From the NCBI GenBank assembly GCA_018374635.1, contig JAHAEW010000006.1, positions 1-64,000 of the forward strand: 64,000 nucleotides of DNA. Direction: 5' to 3'. This DNA is from Clostridiales bacterium. Lineage in GTDB: Bacteria; Bacillota; Clostridia; Oscillospirales; Oscillospiraceae. Positions 15,303 to 23,859 of the stretch are shown piece after piece. The translations under genes were made by a program, and so were the position numbers. The stretch's first letter is position 1. Every line of letters starts with the position of its first letter. The notes below the pieces were generated by a model. It saw nothing but the letters and a program-made list of their open reading frames with translations. It ran no database searches and was not told the origin of the DNA.

Positions 15303-16244
15303 TCAACCGCTGCATCGAACGATACAGGTGAGCTCTTTGCCGTCCACCTTGCAGATCAGAGTGGTGGTGCCTTTTCCGACCATGGAGACCAGGCCGCTGC
15401 TGTCCACTGTGGCCACAGCGGAATTGGCGGTGGACCAGGAGGGCGTGGACGCGGCGCCTGAAACGCTCATCTGTACGGTAGTGCCCTTAGGCATGGTAAA
15501 GTCGGTCTTATTCAGCACCGGGGTGCTCGTGGAGGTGGATGTGCCGGGCGTGGGGGAAGGGGCGGCACTCGTCCCGGCATCCGCCGGGGCGTCAAAGCTG
15601 CACCGGACGATGCAGGTCTGGAAGATCTGGGTTCCCTTGAGAGTGGCCGTGATGGTGACACTGCTCACACCGCCGGACTTGCCCAGTCCCTTGACCGTGC
15701 CGTTTTCGTCCACGCTGACCACCTCGGGATTGCTGCTGGTCCATTCCAGATAGCCTATGCTGCCGCCGGGGGAGAAGGCAGCGTGAATGGTGTGGACCTG
15801 GCCGTAATTTTGCAGAGTGAAATCGCTCTGATCCAGCGTAAAGCCGGTGGCGGTCTGATCGGCAGGCACTGTGGGCGAGGGGGAGACCTCTGGCGAAGGG
15901 GAGACCTGCGCGCTCTCTGAGGGGGCGGGGGTGGCTGAGGTAAGGGGCGGCGTACTGCCCCGGTCGATCATAGGCTTGACGATGGAGACTACGATGCATA
16001 CGGCGGCCACGATAAAGGCCAGGGAGACCACCGTGCTGATGATTTTTGCGGGAGTTGGACCGCTGGAGTAACCGCCGCCCCGGGTATTGGTGGTCATGCG
16101 CCGCCCGGTCCGGCGGGAAGGACGGTTATCCTCCGCCTCAGGCGGACGGCCATCGCAGAAGGGGCAGCGTTTATAGGTAGCGGCATAGTCTTCGCCGCAG
16201 ATATCACAGTGGATCATTTGATTGCGGGTGGGAGTCCGCGCCAT
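15303..16244 (-). CDS. Zinc-ribbon membrane protein with Ser/Pro linker and two Ig-like (BIG2) domains
   Basis: This 313-residue protein begins with a zinc ribbon (CDICG at 14-18 and CPFC near 27-30), a basic segment, one membrane helix (about 68-90, IISTVVSLAFIVAAVCIVV), a Ser/Thr/Pro-rich external linker, and two bacterial Ig-like type 2 domains (about 135-215 and 240-313) with the WTSSNPEVVSVDENGTVKG type repeat. Topology should be zinc ribbon inside, Ig-like repeats outside. GGAGGG precedes the ATG at 16244. Architecture is common in Clostridia, but function is not known; wall or carbohydrate contact is plausible from the BIG2 repeats only. Confidence 0.8.
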   Translation of the reverse strand: MARTPTRNQMIHCDICGEDYAATYKRCPFCDGRPPEAEDNRPSRRTGRRMTTNTRGGGYSSGPTPAKIISTVVSLAFIVAAVCIVVSIVKPMIDRGSTPPLTSATPAPSESAQVSPSPEVSPSPTVPADQTATGFTLDQSDFTLQNYGQVHTIHAAFSPGGSIGYLEWTSSNPEVVSVDENGTVKGLGKSGGVSSVTITATLKGTQIFQTCIVRCSFDAPADAGTSAAPSPTPGTSTSTSTPVLNKTDFTMPKGTTVQMSVSGAASTPSWSTANSAVATVDSSGLVSMVGKGTTTLICKVDGKELTCIVRCSG

Positions 16245-16287
16245 AAAAAATCCCTCCGATTGACAAGTTTTATCCTCTCAGAACCTT

Positions 16288-16316
16288 ATTTTACACGGGA
16301 ATACAAGGTGCGTCAA
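16288..16316 (-). promoter_or_regulatory. Promoter of zinc-ribbon/BIG2 gene
   Basis: On the minus strand, TTGACG (16311-16316), 17 bases, TAAAAT (16288-16293). Confidence 0.7.
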
Positions 16317-16395
16317 CGGTCGTGGGGAAATGTTCCGGAAAATTTAATAATCTGGGAGAATCGGAAGAGTGCGCGGGGAGAAACGCCCTCCCTTC

Positions 16396-16424
16396 TTGCA
16401 TCTGACGGGGGATTCCAGTATAAT
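16396..16424 (+). promoter_or_regulatory. Promoter of AAA ATPase-comEC pair
   Basis: TTGCAT (16396-16401), 17 bases, TATAAT (16419-16424), about 35 bases before the ATPase start. Confidence 0.65.
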
Positions 16425-16459
16425 CAAAAAATACGATAACCACAGAAGAGGTGGAGCAG

Positions 16460-17899
16460 ATGAATGGTTCCATGACCGCCGCGGCGGTACACAGACAATA
16501 TGTGGACGGATTGAATGCGTTTTCCAGGCAGATCACAGATCCCGTTTTACGCATACGGCTGGGGCAGGAGGCCGATGTATTTTTCCGGGCGTGCGCCCTG
16601 GGGGTATGGCAGAGGGACGGCGGGGCCCTCTCCCCGCGGCATGTGGAGTACTATAACGCCATTTACCAGCCGGGCCATCCCGTACCCGCCATCCTCTTCT
16701 GGGAATTGAGCACTGCGGTGAGCGAGTATCCCGGGTTCCGGCCACTGGACTGCTTTGTGCGGATGCGCTCCTGTGATAAGGTGTCCGGCACCGATCTGGC
16801 CAGGCGTTTTATTGATCTGGTCACCCTGATGATCCTGCTCTTTGCGGCGGTGGACGACTGTGTCAGTTCTGAGGAGGCCGCCTTTGCCAAGGCCTGTGCC
16901 GGCACCCTCTCCACCCTGTGCGAGGGGGATGGACTCAAAGCGGGGAAACCGCCCCTGGACCCCATGGAATTTGTCACCCGCCTTCCGGCGGAGAAGAAAC
17001 CGGCATCTTCCCAGCCTGTCCCGGCTCCGCCGCCGGAGGAGAAGAAGCCGGAGGCGGAGGAGAGCCTCCCCACGCTGGAGGAACTGATGGCGGAGCTGGA
17101 CAGTCTGTGCGGCCTGGAACAGGTCAAGGCTGATGTCAAGAGCCTCATCAATCTGGTCAAGGTGCGCAAGCTGCGGGAGGAACACGGTCTGCCGGTGCCC
17201 CCCATGTCCCTTCATCTGGTCTTTCTGGGGAATCCGGGCACCGGGAAGACCACCGTGGCCCGCCTGCTGGCCCAGATCTACCGGGCCATCGGGGTGCTCT
17301 CCAAGGGCCAGCTGGTGGAAGTGGACCGGTCCGGCCTGGTGGCGGGATTTGTGGGACAGACTGCCATCAAGACCCAGGAGGCGGTGCAGCGGGCTCTGGG
17401 CGGGGTGCTCTTTATCGACGAGGCATACGCATTGGCCGCGTCGGACCAGGCCGGTGATTTTGGGCGGGAGGCCATTGAGGTCCTGCTCAAACATATGGAG
17501 GATCACCGGAAGGACCTGATCGTGATTGCGGCCGGGTATACCGAGGAGATGGGACGGTTCATTCACGCCAATCCCGGACTGGAGAGCCGCTTCAACAAGT
17601 ACTTCTATTTTGAGGATTACAGCGCCTCCCAGCTGGTGGAGATTTTTCGGTCTATGTGCCGGAAAAATGGATACACGCTGGACGAGGACGCCCTGGCCTG
17701 TGTGGAAGAGGTCTTTCAGGCGCTCCATGCCGAGCGGGATGAGAACTTCGGAAACGCCCGTGAGGTGCGCAACGTCTTTGAAAAAGCGGTGGCCCGGCAG
17801 GCCGACCGGGTGGCGCAGATGGGCGACCCCGGCCGGGAGGAGCTGATGGCCCTGCGCAGAGCGGATCTGGAGGAGGAGCGGGGGAACGGGGGTGCGTAA
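16460..17899 (+). CDS. SpoVK/CbbX-like AAA+ ATPase with N-terminal TerB-like region
   Basis: The 479-residue protein has an N-terminal helical part with a TerB-like stretch (about 115-145, LMILLFAAVDDCVSSEE), a Pro/Glu-rich linker near 180-205, and a CbbX/SpoVK-type AAA domain: Walker A GNPGTGKTT near 256, Walker B VLFIDEAYAL near 315, sensor IAAGY near 355 and the FNKYFYF segment near 375. These ATPases remodel partner proteins; the partner here is unknown. The ATG at 16460 has AGAGGTGG upstream; GTG 16451 is an alternative. Its end overlaps comEC by eight bases, so the two are translated together. Confidence 0.83.
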   Translation: MNGSMTAAAVHRQYVDGLNAFSRQITDPVLRIRLGQEADVFFRACALGVWQRDGGALSPRHVEYYNAIYQPGHPVPAILFWELSTAVSEYPGFRPLDCFVRMRSCDKVSGTDLARRFIDLVTLMILLFAAVDDCVSSEEAAFAKACAGTLSTLCEGDGLKAGKPPLDPMEFVTRLPAEKKPASSQPVPAPPPEEKKPEAEESLPTLEELMAELDSLCGLEQVKADVKSLINLVKVRKLREEHGLPVPPMSLHLVFLGNPGTGKTTVARLLAQIYRAIGVLSKGQLVEVDRSGLVAGFVGQTAIKTQEAVQRALGGVLFIDEAYALAASDQAGDFGREAIEVLLKHMEDHRKDLIVIAAGYTEEMGRFIHANPGLESRFNKYFYFEDYSASQLVEIFRSMCRKNGYTLDEDALACVEEVFQALHAERDENFGNAREVRNVFEKAVARQADRVAQMGDPGREELMALRRADLEEERGNGGA

Positions 17900-20177
17900 G
17901 CTCGCCTCCTTTGCCGCGCCATGCTCAGCGGCCATCCTGCTCTCGGTTTTGCTGCTGCCGGAGGGATGGCTGCCGCTGCTGGGGGCAGGATGTCTGTGCC
18001 TGGGCCTGTGCCTGCTCCTGCGGGAGGAGAAGGGGCGCGGGTTGCTGCCCCGGCTCATTTGCTTCGGACTGGCCGCCGGGTTTCTGTGGACGGCCCTCTA
18101 TCAGGGCCGTACCCTGGCGCCTGCCCGGCAGATGAGCGGGAGAGAGCATCTATTCACCGCCGTGGTGACCGACTGGCCCGGTACCACACGGTATGGCGCG
18201 TCTGTGGAGGTCGCCCTCCCGGCGGAGAATGGAACGGTGCTGGGGGCGGTGCTCTATGCGGACGAGCAGCTCCTGACCCTGCGTCCGGGAGACCGCGTGC
18301 GGGGAAGGGCGGAACTGGAGCTGGCCCACACTTTGGGCGGAGAGGAGAGCGACTCCTTCTACGCCAAGGGGATCTTTCTCACCGGCAGTCTCCGGGGGGA
18401 GCTGGAGGTGGATGCGCCGGAGCGGACGCCGCTCCGGTACTGGCCCGCTTTTTGGGCGCGGCATCTGAAAGAGCAGATCGGCCGCTCCTTTCCGGCGGAT
18501 GTGGCGGGGTTTGTCTCCGGCCTGGTGACCGGGGATAAAAGCGGCTTGGACGACGGGACCTATACCGCCTTTCAGCGTACGGGGACGGCCCATGTGGTGG
18601 CAGTCTCAGGGCTGCATGTCTCCTTTCTGGCCGGAGTGGCCCTGCGCCTGCTTGGCCGGGGACGCCGCCGTACGGCGGTGCTGACCATTTTGCTCATGGC
18701 GGCCCTTGCGGGGATCGCTGGCTATACGCCCTCCGTGCTGCGGGCCGCGTTCCTCCAGACCATGCTGCTGATCGCGCCCCTGGTGGAACGGGAGGGCGAT
18801 GGTCCCACCTCTCTGTCGCTGGCCCTGCTTCTTCTGCTGCTTCAGAATCCATACGCCGGAGCTGGGATCGGATTGCAGCTCTCCTTCGCCTCCGTGGCCG
18901 GGATACAGCTGTGCTCCCAGCGGCTCTACGAGTGCTGGACTTGGTGGCTGCCCTGCCGGGTCCGGGGACTGCGTCGGTGGGGAAAGCAGGCATTCCGGGT
19001 GCTGGCGGCCTCTCTGGCCACGACCCTGGGAGCCCTCCTCTTCACCACACCACTGACCGTCCTCGCCTTTGGGGAACTCTCGCTGGCGGCACCGCTGGCC
19101 AATCTGATGGTGCTGGGCGCGGTGGCGGTGTGCTTTGCGGGCGGGCTGGGCGTCGCGGTGCTGGGAATCCTTGCGCCTGCCTTGGCCGGCTTTTTGGGCG
19201 AGGTATTCGCGCTGCCCGGGCGGTATGTGCTGTGGGTGGTGCGGGGGATGAGCCGGTTTCCACTGGCCGCGGTCCCCCTGGACAGCATCTACCTGCGGGG
19301 ATGGCTGATCCTGCTCTATATCCTGCTGATTTTGTGGGCGGTTCTGCGGAGAGGGCCGGGGGTGCGGATTCGACCGGTCATCCCGCTGTGTGCCGGGGTT
19401 CTCTCCCTGTGCGCCGCCCTGATGTGCGGCGCGGCCGAGCTGCGCCTGGCCGGCCTGACCCTGTCTGTTCTGGATGTGGGACAGGGGCAGAGCGTGGCCC
19501 TGGTCTCCCAGGGGCGCACCGCGCTGGTGGACTGCGGCGGCAGCGGCTGGGAGAACGGGGGAGATGTGGCCGCCGACTACTTCCAGAGCCGGGGCGTGAC
19601 GCGGCTGGATACACTTATCCTGACCCACTTTCACGCCGACCACACCAACGGGGTGGAGCAGCTGCTGGAGCGCATGGAGGTGGGATTGCTCGTCGCCCCC
19701 GATGTGGAAGAGGAGAGTCCGGAGCGGCAGGCGCTGCTCTCCAAGGCCGCAGAGCATGGGACACAGATCCTGCTGTTGGACGAGAATGCGTGGCTCGAGC
19801 TGGGACAGGCCCGCATCCAGATCTATCGCCCCATGGGAGATGGGGGCGGCAATGAGGAGGGGCTGGCACTGCTGGTCTCCGCGGATACCTTTAACGCACT
19901 TCTGACCGGGGACATGAATACCACTCTGGAAGAGCGGCTGGTGAAATACGGGGCGCTGCCAGATGTGGATGTGCTGATTGCGGGGCATCACGGCTCCAAA
20001 TACGCCTCTTCGGACCGCCTGCTGGAGGCGGTCCGGCCGGAGTATGCCGTCCTCTCGGTGGGGTATAACTCGTATGGACATCCCGCGCCCGAGGCCCTCG
20101 CCCGGCTGGAAGCGGCGGGATGTGACATTTACCGCACCGACTGGATGGGGACCATCACCTTCCGGGTACGGGAATAA
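17892..20177 (+). CDS. comEC: ComEC/Rec2-type DNA-uptake channel with metallo-beta-lactamase domain
   Basis: The 761-residue protein has the full ComEC plan: N-terminal membrane helices and OB-like domain (1-190), the competence membrane domain (about 205-470, with FQRTGTAHVVAVSGLHVSF) and a C-terminal metallo-beta-lactamase domain (about 520-755) with HFHADHTNG near 577 and GHHGSKYASS near 696. It forms the membrane channel that brings single-stranded DNA into the cell. The start is GTG at 17892 inside the end of the ATPase gene. A ComF homologue is at 51972, but the pilus and ComEA genes are not in the window, so competence is not proven. Confidence 0.93.
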   Translation: MRKLASFAAPCSAAILLSVLLLPEGWLPLLGAGCLCLGLCLLLREEKGRGLLPRLICFGLAAGFLWTALYQGRTLAPARQMSGREHLFTAVVTDWPGTTRYGASVEVALPAENGTVLGAVLYADEQLLTLRPGDRVRGRAELELAHTLGGEESDSFYAKGIFLTGSLRGELEVDAPERTPLRYWPAFWARHLKEQIGRSFPADVAGFVSGLVTGDKSGLDDGTYTAFQRTGTAHVVAVSGLHVSFLAGVALRLLGRGRRRTAVLTILLMAALAGIAGYTPSVLRAAFLQTMLLIAPLVEREGDGPTSLSLALLLLLLQNPYAGAGIGLQLSFASVAGIQLCSQRLYECWTWWLPCRVRGLRRWGKQAFRVLAASLATTLGALLFTTPLTVLAFGELSLAAPLANLMVLGAVAVCFAGGLGVAVLGILAPALAGFLGEVFALPGRYVLWVVRGMSRFPLAAVPLDSIYLRGWLILLYILLILWAVLRRGPGVRIRPVIPLCAGVLSLCAALMCGAAELRLAGLTLSVLDVGQGQSVALVSQGRTALVDCGGSGWENGGDVAADYFQSRGVTRLDTLILTHFHADHTNGVEQLLERMEVGLLVAPDVEEESPERQALLSKAAEHGTQILLLDENAWLELGQARIQIYRPMGDGGGNEEGLALLVSADTFNALLTGDMNTTLEERLVKYGALPDVDVLIAGHHGSKYASSDRLLEAVRPEYAVLSVGYNSYGHPAPEALARLEAAGCDIYRTDWMGTITFRVRE

Positions 20178-20195
20178 CAGAAAGGAGGGCGGCCC

Positions 20196-21236
20196 ATGGC
20201 CCCGAAAGCAAAGGCGGACGACACCGCCTATAAACAGCTGAAAAAGGACATCGCCGCTGGGACCATCGGCTCCCTCTATGTGTTTCACGGGGAGGAGTCC
20301 TACCTGCGGGACTTCTATCTGGGGAAGATGCGCCAGAAGCTCCTGCCGGCAGGTATGGAGGAATTCAACCTCCATACCCTGACAGGGAAAGAATTTGACG
20401 TGAAAAAGCTCCAGGAGATGGTGGACTGCCTGCCCATGATGAGCGAGCGCACCCTTATCGTGGTCAACGACTACGACCTCTACAAGGGAGATAAGGAGGG
20501 ACTGATCCGGGTCCTCTCCGACCTGCCGGAGTACGTGTGCCTGGTCTTTGTCTACGACCTGATCGAGTACAAGGCCGACGCCCGCACGAAGCTTGCGGGA
20601 CTGCTCAAGGGCAGGGGGAGCGTAGTGCCCTTCAACCGGCAGGGACAAAACGACCTGGTGGACTGGATCTCCCGCCGGTTCCGGGCGCTGGACCATGACA
20701 TCGGCACCGAGGACGCCAAGTACCTGATGTTCCTCTGCGGCGATCTGATGAACGGCCTGATCTCGGAGATCGGCAAGATCGGGGCCTATGCCAAGGGGCA
20801 CCGGGTCACCCGGGCCGATATCGACGCGGTGGCCACGCCGCAGCTGGACGCGGTGGTCTTTCAGATGACCGACGCCATCGCCGCAGGGAACTTTGACCGG
20901 GCGGCGTCAGTGCTGGGGGATCTCTTCCACATGCAGGAGGCTCCCATCAAGCTGCTGGCTGTGCTGGGCAAGCAGATCCGGCAGCTCTACTCGGCCCGGC
21001 TGGCGTTGGAGCACCGGAAAGGGACGGCCTACCTCATGGAGCAGTGGGGGATGCGCAACTCCTATCCGGCGGAAAAGCTGATGAATGCGGCGCGAAAGTT
21101 CTCCCTCGCCTGGTGCCGCCGGGCGGTCATCCGGTGCGGCGAGGTGGATCTGGCCATGAAATCCACCGGCGCCGACGGAGAGGAGCTGCTCATCGGCCTC
21201 CTGATGGAGCTGGCCATGCCAGCCCGGGACCGGTGA
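20196..21236 (+). CDS. holA: DNA polymerase III delta subunit
   Basis: The 346-residue protein has the HolA fold: N-terminal AAA-like domain beginning near YVFHGEESYLRDF (about 28-40), central RTLIVVNDYDLYK near 85-100 and the C-terminal lid and helical domain (about 210-340, with LFHMQEAPIKLLAVLGKQIRQL). It is the clamp-loader subunit that opens the sliding clamp. AAAGGAGGGC precedes the ATG at 20196. It follows comEC by 18 bases, the common comEC-holA arrangement of Firmicutes, and precedes the Toprim gene in the same direction. Confidence 0.93.
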   Translation: MAPKAKADDTAYKQLKKDIAAGTIGSLYVFHGEESYLRDFYLGKMRQKLLPAGMEEFNLHTLTGKEFDVKKLQEMVDCLPMMSERTLIVVNDYDLYKGDKEGLIRVLSDLPEYVCLVFVYDLIEYKADARTKLAGLLKGRGSVVPFNRQGQNDLVDWISRRFRALDHDIGTEDAKYLMFLCGDLMNGLISEIGKIGAYAKGHRVTRADIDAVATPQLDAVVFQMTDAIAAGNFDRAASVLGDLFHMQEAPIKLLAVLGKQIRQLYSARLALEHRKGTAYLMEQWGMRNSYPAEKLMNAARKFSLAWCRRAVIRCGEVDLAMKSTGADGEELLIGLLMELAMPARDR

Positions 21237-21266
21237 TAAAAATGACCCACAGAGAGGAGAAAAGCC

Positions 21267-21875
21267 ATGCTGCATATCCGGGAGGCCATCGTAGTGGAGG
21301 GCCGCTATGACAAACACACCCTGTCCCAGGTGGTGGATGCGCTCATTGTAGAGACCTCCGGCTTTGGGATTTTCAAAGACGTGAAACAGCTTGCCTTTCT
21401 GCGCAAGCTGGCGGAGGAGCGGGGGCTCATCATCCTGACCGACTCGGACGGAGCGGGGTTTGTCATCCGTAATTTTCTCAAGGGGAGCATCCCGCCAAGT
21501 CAGGTAAAGCACGCCTATATCCCGGACCGGTACGGCAAGGAGCGGCGCAAGCGCCAGCCGGGGAAAGAGGGAAAACTGGGCGTGGAGGGGATGCGTCCCC
21601 AGGTCCTGGAGGAGGTCCTGCGCCGGGCGGGCGCTACCTTTCTGGAGGGGAACGGGGAGGAGGCGCCCACCGGACGGCCGGTCACAAAAGCGGACCTGAT
21701 GCGGGATGGCCTCACAGGGGGCGCCGGTTCGGCCGAGCGGCGCCGCGCCCTCCAGCGGACCCTGGATCTGCCCGAGCACCTCACCGCAAACGCCCTTGTG
21801 GAGGTGCTCAACCGGCTGTATGGCTATGAGGCCTACCGCCGAGCGGTGGAGGCGCTGGAAGAGCTGTCCGAATAG
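21267..21875 (+). CDS. Toprim-domain protein, ribonuclease M5-like (DUF4093)
   Basis: The 202-residue protein has an N-terminal Toprim domain: IVVEGRYDKHTL at 9-20, with the catalytic-type Glu, and ILTDSDGAGF near 52-61, with the DxD pair, followed by a DUF4093-type C-terminal half (about 105-195). RNase M5 matures 5S rRNA in Firmicutes; whether this variant does so is inference. AGAGGAG precedes the ATG at 21267. It is 30 bases after holA and ends before a hairpin terminator. Confidence 0.85.
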   Translation: MLHIREAIVVEGRYDKHTLSQVVDALIVETSGFGIFKDVKQLAFLRKLAEERGLIILTDSDGAGFVIRNFLKGSIPPSQVKHAYIPDRYGKERRKRQPGKEGKLGVEGMRPQVLEEVLRRAGATFLEGNGEEAPTGRPVTKADLMRDGLTGGAGSAERRRALQRTLDLPEHLTANALVEVLNRLYGYEAYRRAVEALEELSE

Positions 21876-21886
21876 AAAAATAGGAC

Positions 21887-21930
21887 AAAGGGACGTGTGT
21901 GGAGAGAGCTTCAACATGCGTCCCTTTTTC
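21887..21930 (+). terminator. Terminator after holA-Toprim operon
   Basis: A nine-bp stem (21887-21895 / 21919-21927) with a 23-base loop, followed by a T-run to 21929. A second hairpin CCAGCCC/GGGCTGG lies at 21953-21970. Confidence 0.65.
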
Positions 21931-22063
21931 TGGTTGGAAATAAAGAAGAACTCCAGCCCGTTTGGGCTGGCAGTCTTTCGTAAAAAAGGGTATAATAAAA
22001 AAGGATCTGCCCATGCAGAGCGGCACGGTACGGAAAATATTTTAGTAAAAAACAAAAAAACAC

Positions 22064-22118
22064 TTGACGAATCGATAATTGCGTGGTATCTTAATAACTG
22101 TAAATGATAATCATTACT
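22064..22118 (+). promoter_or_regulatory. Rubrerythrin promoter with Fur/PerR-type box
   Basis: TTGACG (22064-22069), 17 bases, TATCTT (22087-22092) put the transcription start near 22099. A palindrome AATGATAATCATT (22103-22115), within a 19-base stretch matching the classical Fur consensus at 15 positions (22100-22118), covers the start. A Fur-family repressor, probably PerR given the target, should bind here. Confidence 0.75.
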
Positions 22119-22173
22119 GATTATAACCTACAACTGTTTGGAGAAATAGAATTTTAGTTAGGAGGAACATTTT

Positions 22174-22716
22174 ATGAAGAAGTTTGTTTGCTCTGTCTGC
22201 GGTTATGTCCATGAGGGTGAGTCTGCTCCCGATATCTGCCCCATCTGCAAGGCCCCCAAGGAGAAGTTTGTTGAGCAGGCCGGCGAGAAGAGCTGGGCTG
22301 CTGAGCATGTGGTGGGCGTGGCTCAGGGCGCTCCCGAGGAGATCATGCAGGGCCTGCGGGAGAACTTCCAGGGCGAGTGCACCGAGGTCGGCATGTATCT
22401 GGCCATGGCCCGTGTGGCTCACCGGGAGGGCTATCCCGAGATCGGCCTGTACTGGGAGAAGGCTGCCTACGAGGAGGCTGAGCATGCCGCTAAGTTCGCC
22501 GAGCTGCTGGGCGAGGTCGTGACCGCTTCCACCAAGAAGAACCTGGAGATGCGCGTTGACGCCGAGAACGGCGCTACCGCCGGCAAGTTCGAGCTGGCCA
22601 AGCTGGCCAAGCAGCACAACCTGGACGCCATCCACGACACCGTCCACGAGATGGCCCGCGACGAGGCCCGCCACGGCAAGGCGTTCGAGGGCCTGCTGAA
22701 GCGCTACTTCGGCTAA
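22174..22716 (+). CDS. Reverse rubrerythrin (N-terminal rubredoxin domain)
   Basis: The 180-residue protein has a rubredoxin-like domain first (CSVCGYVHEG at 6-15 and CPICKAP near 23-29) and then a ferritin-like di-iron domain with ENFQGECTEVGMYLAMA near 63 and EEAEHAAKF near 104, ending with a DEARHGKAF motif near 167. This domain order is that of reverse rubrerythrins, which reduce peroxide and oxygen to water in anaerobes. The ATG at 22174 has AGGAGG upstream. Highly favoured codons suggest strong expression. The upstream Fur/PerR-type box fits oxidative-stress control. It is a single-gene unit with its own terminator. Confidence 0.93.
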   Translation: MKKFVCSVCGYVHEGESAPDICPICKAPKEKFVEQAGEKSWAAEHVVGVAQGAPEEIMQGLRENFQGECTEVGMYLAMARVAHREGYPEIGLYWEKAAYEEAEHAAKFAELLGEVVTASTKKNLEMRVDAENGATAGKFELAKLAKQHNLDAIHDTVHEMARDEARHGKAFEGLLKRYFG

Positions 22717-22812
22717 TCGAAAAGTCTGTATATCTGTTCTGAGATGCGCCTTGATAATGGCGGAGATCCATTAAAATAAGCGAAAATAGGAACAAAAGAT
22801 ACACAGTAACAG

Positions 22813-22850
22813 AAATGCGGTTCACATGAAAGTGTGAACCGCATTTTTTC
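22813..22850 (+). terminator. Terminator after rubrerythrin gene
   Basis: A 14-bp stem (22813-22826 / 22833-22846 region) with the six-base loop TGAAAG, ending in TTTTTTC. Confidence 0.9.
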
Positions 22851-23111
22851 GCCTATATGCCGGCCCGACAAAATTTCGGGGCACTTCGTGAGCAACTTTT
22901 TGCCCTCGTCCGTTCTGCTTGCTATACTGAAAGCTCAAGATGAAGGGCGCTTGAATGCCTTCCGGGTGGACCCCCAAAAAAGCCGCTGCAAGTCCATTGG
23001 ACTGCAGCGGCTTTGCTCGTACTTTGGCTGAAAAATAAGGTGTCCGGCGGATATTCAGAGCCAATTCTTATGTATCAACTCAACGATTTTTTGCCTGTGG
23101 GCCGGCGCCGC
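22851..23111. other. Non-coding stretch holding a minus-strand terminator
   Basis: No convincing gene is seen. A short plus-strand reading frame across 22850-23031 lacks a ribosome site. The only clear element is a hairpin at 22976-23014 (AAAGCCGCTGCA / TGCAGCGGCTTT) with a T-run on the minus strand. Confidence 0.5.
22974..23014 (-). terminator. Terminator for the EutQ-like gene
   Basis: A hairpin (AAAGCCGCTGCA on one arm, TGCAGCGGCTTT on the other) followed on the minus strand by TTTTTTGGGGG. Confidence 0.8.
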
Positions 23112-23558
23112 TCAGCCATGCTGGCTCCCGGTCTCCTGCCAATCGGCTGGATAGACGAAATAGACGTACCGGGCCCGTGTGGGCGTGCGGAAGTGGATGT
23201 GGGTATTTTTCGGGATGTAGAGCACGTCACCGGGCTGGCCGGTGAGTACCTGCCCGCTGTCCAGTACAATTTCCAGGGTGCCCTCCATTACATAGTCATA
23301 CTCGTCATAGGTCAGGGTCCACTCGAAATCGGCGCGGTCCAGCAATTCCATTAGGCCGGCGCCCATACGGGGGGCCTCCTCCAGTGTGGTGAGATCCTGC
23401 ACCCGCACATCCTCGCGGCCCTCAAAAGGCTGGGTCTGGATCTGGCTGGGATGGATCAGCAGAGCGCCGCTGGGATCGCTCTGCTTGGCCACGCCGCCGG
23501 AAACCTGGGAGACCACACGGCTGACAATCTCTCGGATCAAATCTTCCTGTAATTGCAT
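23112..23558 (-). CDS. EutQ-like cupin protein
   Basis: The 148-residue protein has an N-terminal helix and a C-terminal cupin barrel (about 60-145) like that of ethanolamine-utilisation protein EutQ: EFEWTLTYDEYDYVMEGTLE-like strands (here DFEWTLTYDEYDYVMEGTLE), GQPGDVLYIPKNTHIHF near 112-128 and RYVYFVYPADWQ at the end. EutQ is reported as an acetate kinase with a cupin fold; this short form could also be a sensory or binding protein. AGAAAGGAAG lies about 10 bases before the ATG at 23558. Other eut genes are absent, but a LicA-like kinase and an EutG-like alcohol dehydrogenase lie 3-5 kb away. Confidence 0.75.
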   Translation of the reverse strand: MQLQEDLIREIVSRVVSQVSGGVAKQSDPSGALLIHPSQIQTQPFEGREDVRVQDLTTLEEAPRMGAGLMELLDRADFEWTLTYDEYDYVMEGTLEIVLDSGQVLTGQPGDVLYIPKNTHIHFRTPTRARYVYFVYPADWQETGSQHG

Positions 23559-23859
23559 GTCTGTAATGCTTCCTTTCTATTTCATGAAAGGAACGCTCTC
23601 GATATTCAGCAACAGCGTATCAGGACTGGGATCAAAAGTCAAGGGGAGAGGGGCAAATAAAAATTTTTAAAAAAGTGGCTTGACTTTTGCGTTGCACAAA
23701 GGATTACCATGTAGTCACTGCGGAAGGGGCGCCGCAAAGAAAGGCATCGCTCTCAATATTCATCTAGGGGAGGAAGGGGCGCCGCGGCCCGAAAAAACTG
23801 CCTCCGCCTGACACAGCGCATGCCGCATATTCTGGTTTGTGGAAAAGGAGACATAAGTC
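23559..23859. other. Divergent regulatory region between EutQ-like and agmatinase-like genes
   Basis: It holds a minus-strand promoter for the EutQ-like gene (TTGACT on 23637-23642, 17 bases, TACGCT on 23614-23619), the MerR-type promoter at 23680-23710, and two pairs of short direct repeats: 23594-23608 with 23748-23762 (one mismatch) and GGAAGGGGCGCCGC at 23722-23735 and 23772-23785. No gene is seen. Confidence 0.6.
23680..23710 (+). promoter_or_regulatory. MerR-type long-spacer promoter (copy 1) before the agmatinase-like gene
   Basis: TTGACT (23680-23685), 19 bases, TACCAT (23705-23710). The spacer holds a CACAAAGG right arm at 23695-23702, nine bases after the -35. The same layout occurs at 25807 and 26227, which points to control by the nearby MerR protein. 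Confidence 0.7.

Noticed and set aside
22834..23031. A 65-codon plus-strand frame after the rubrerythrin terminator
   Set aside because: It starts inside the terminator, lacks a ribosome site and ends across the minus-strand terminator hairpin.
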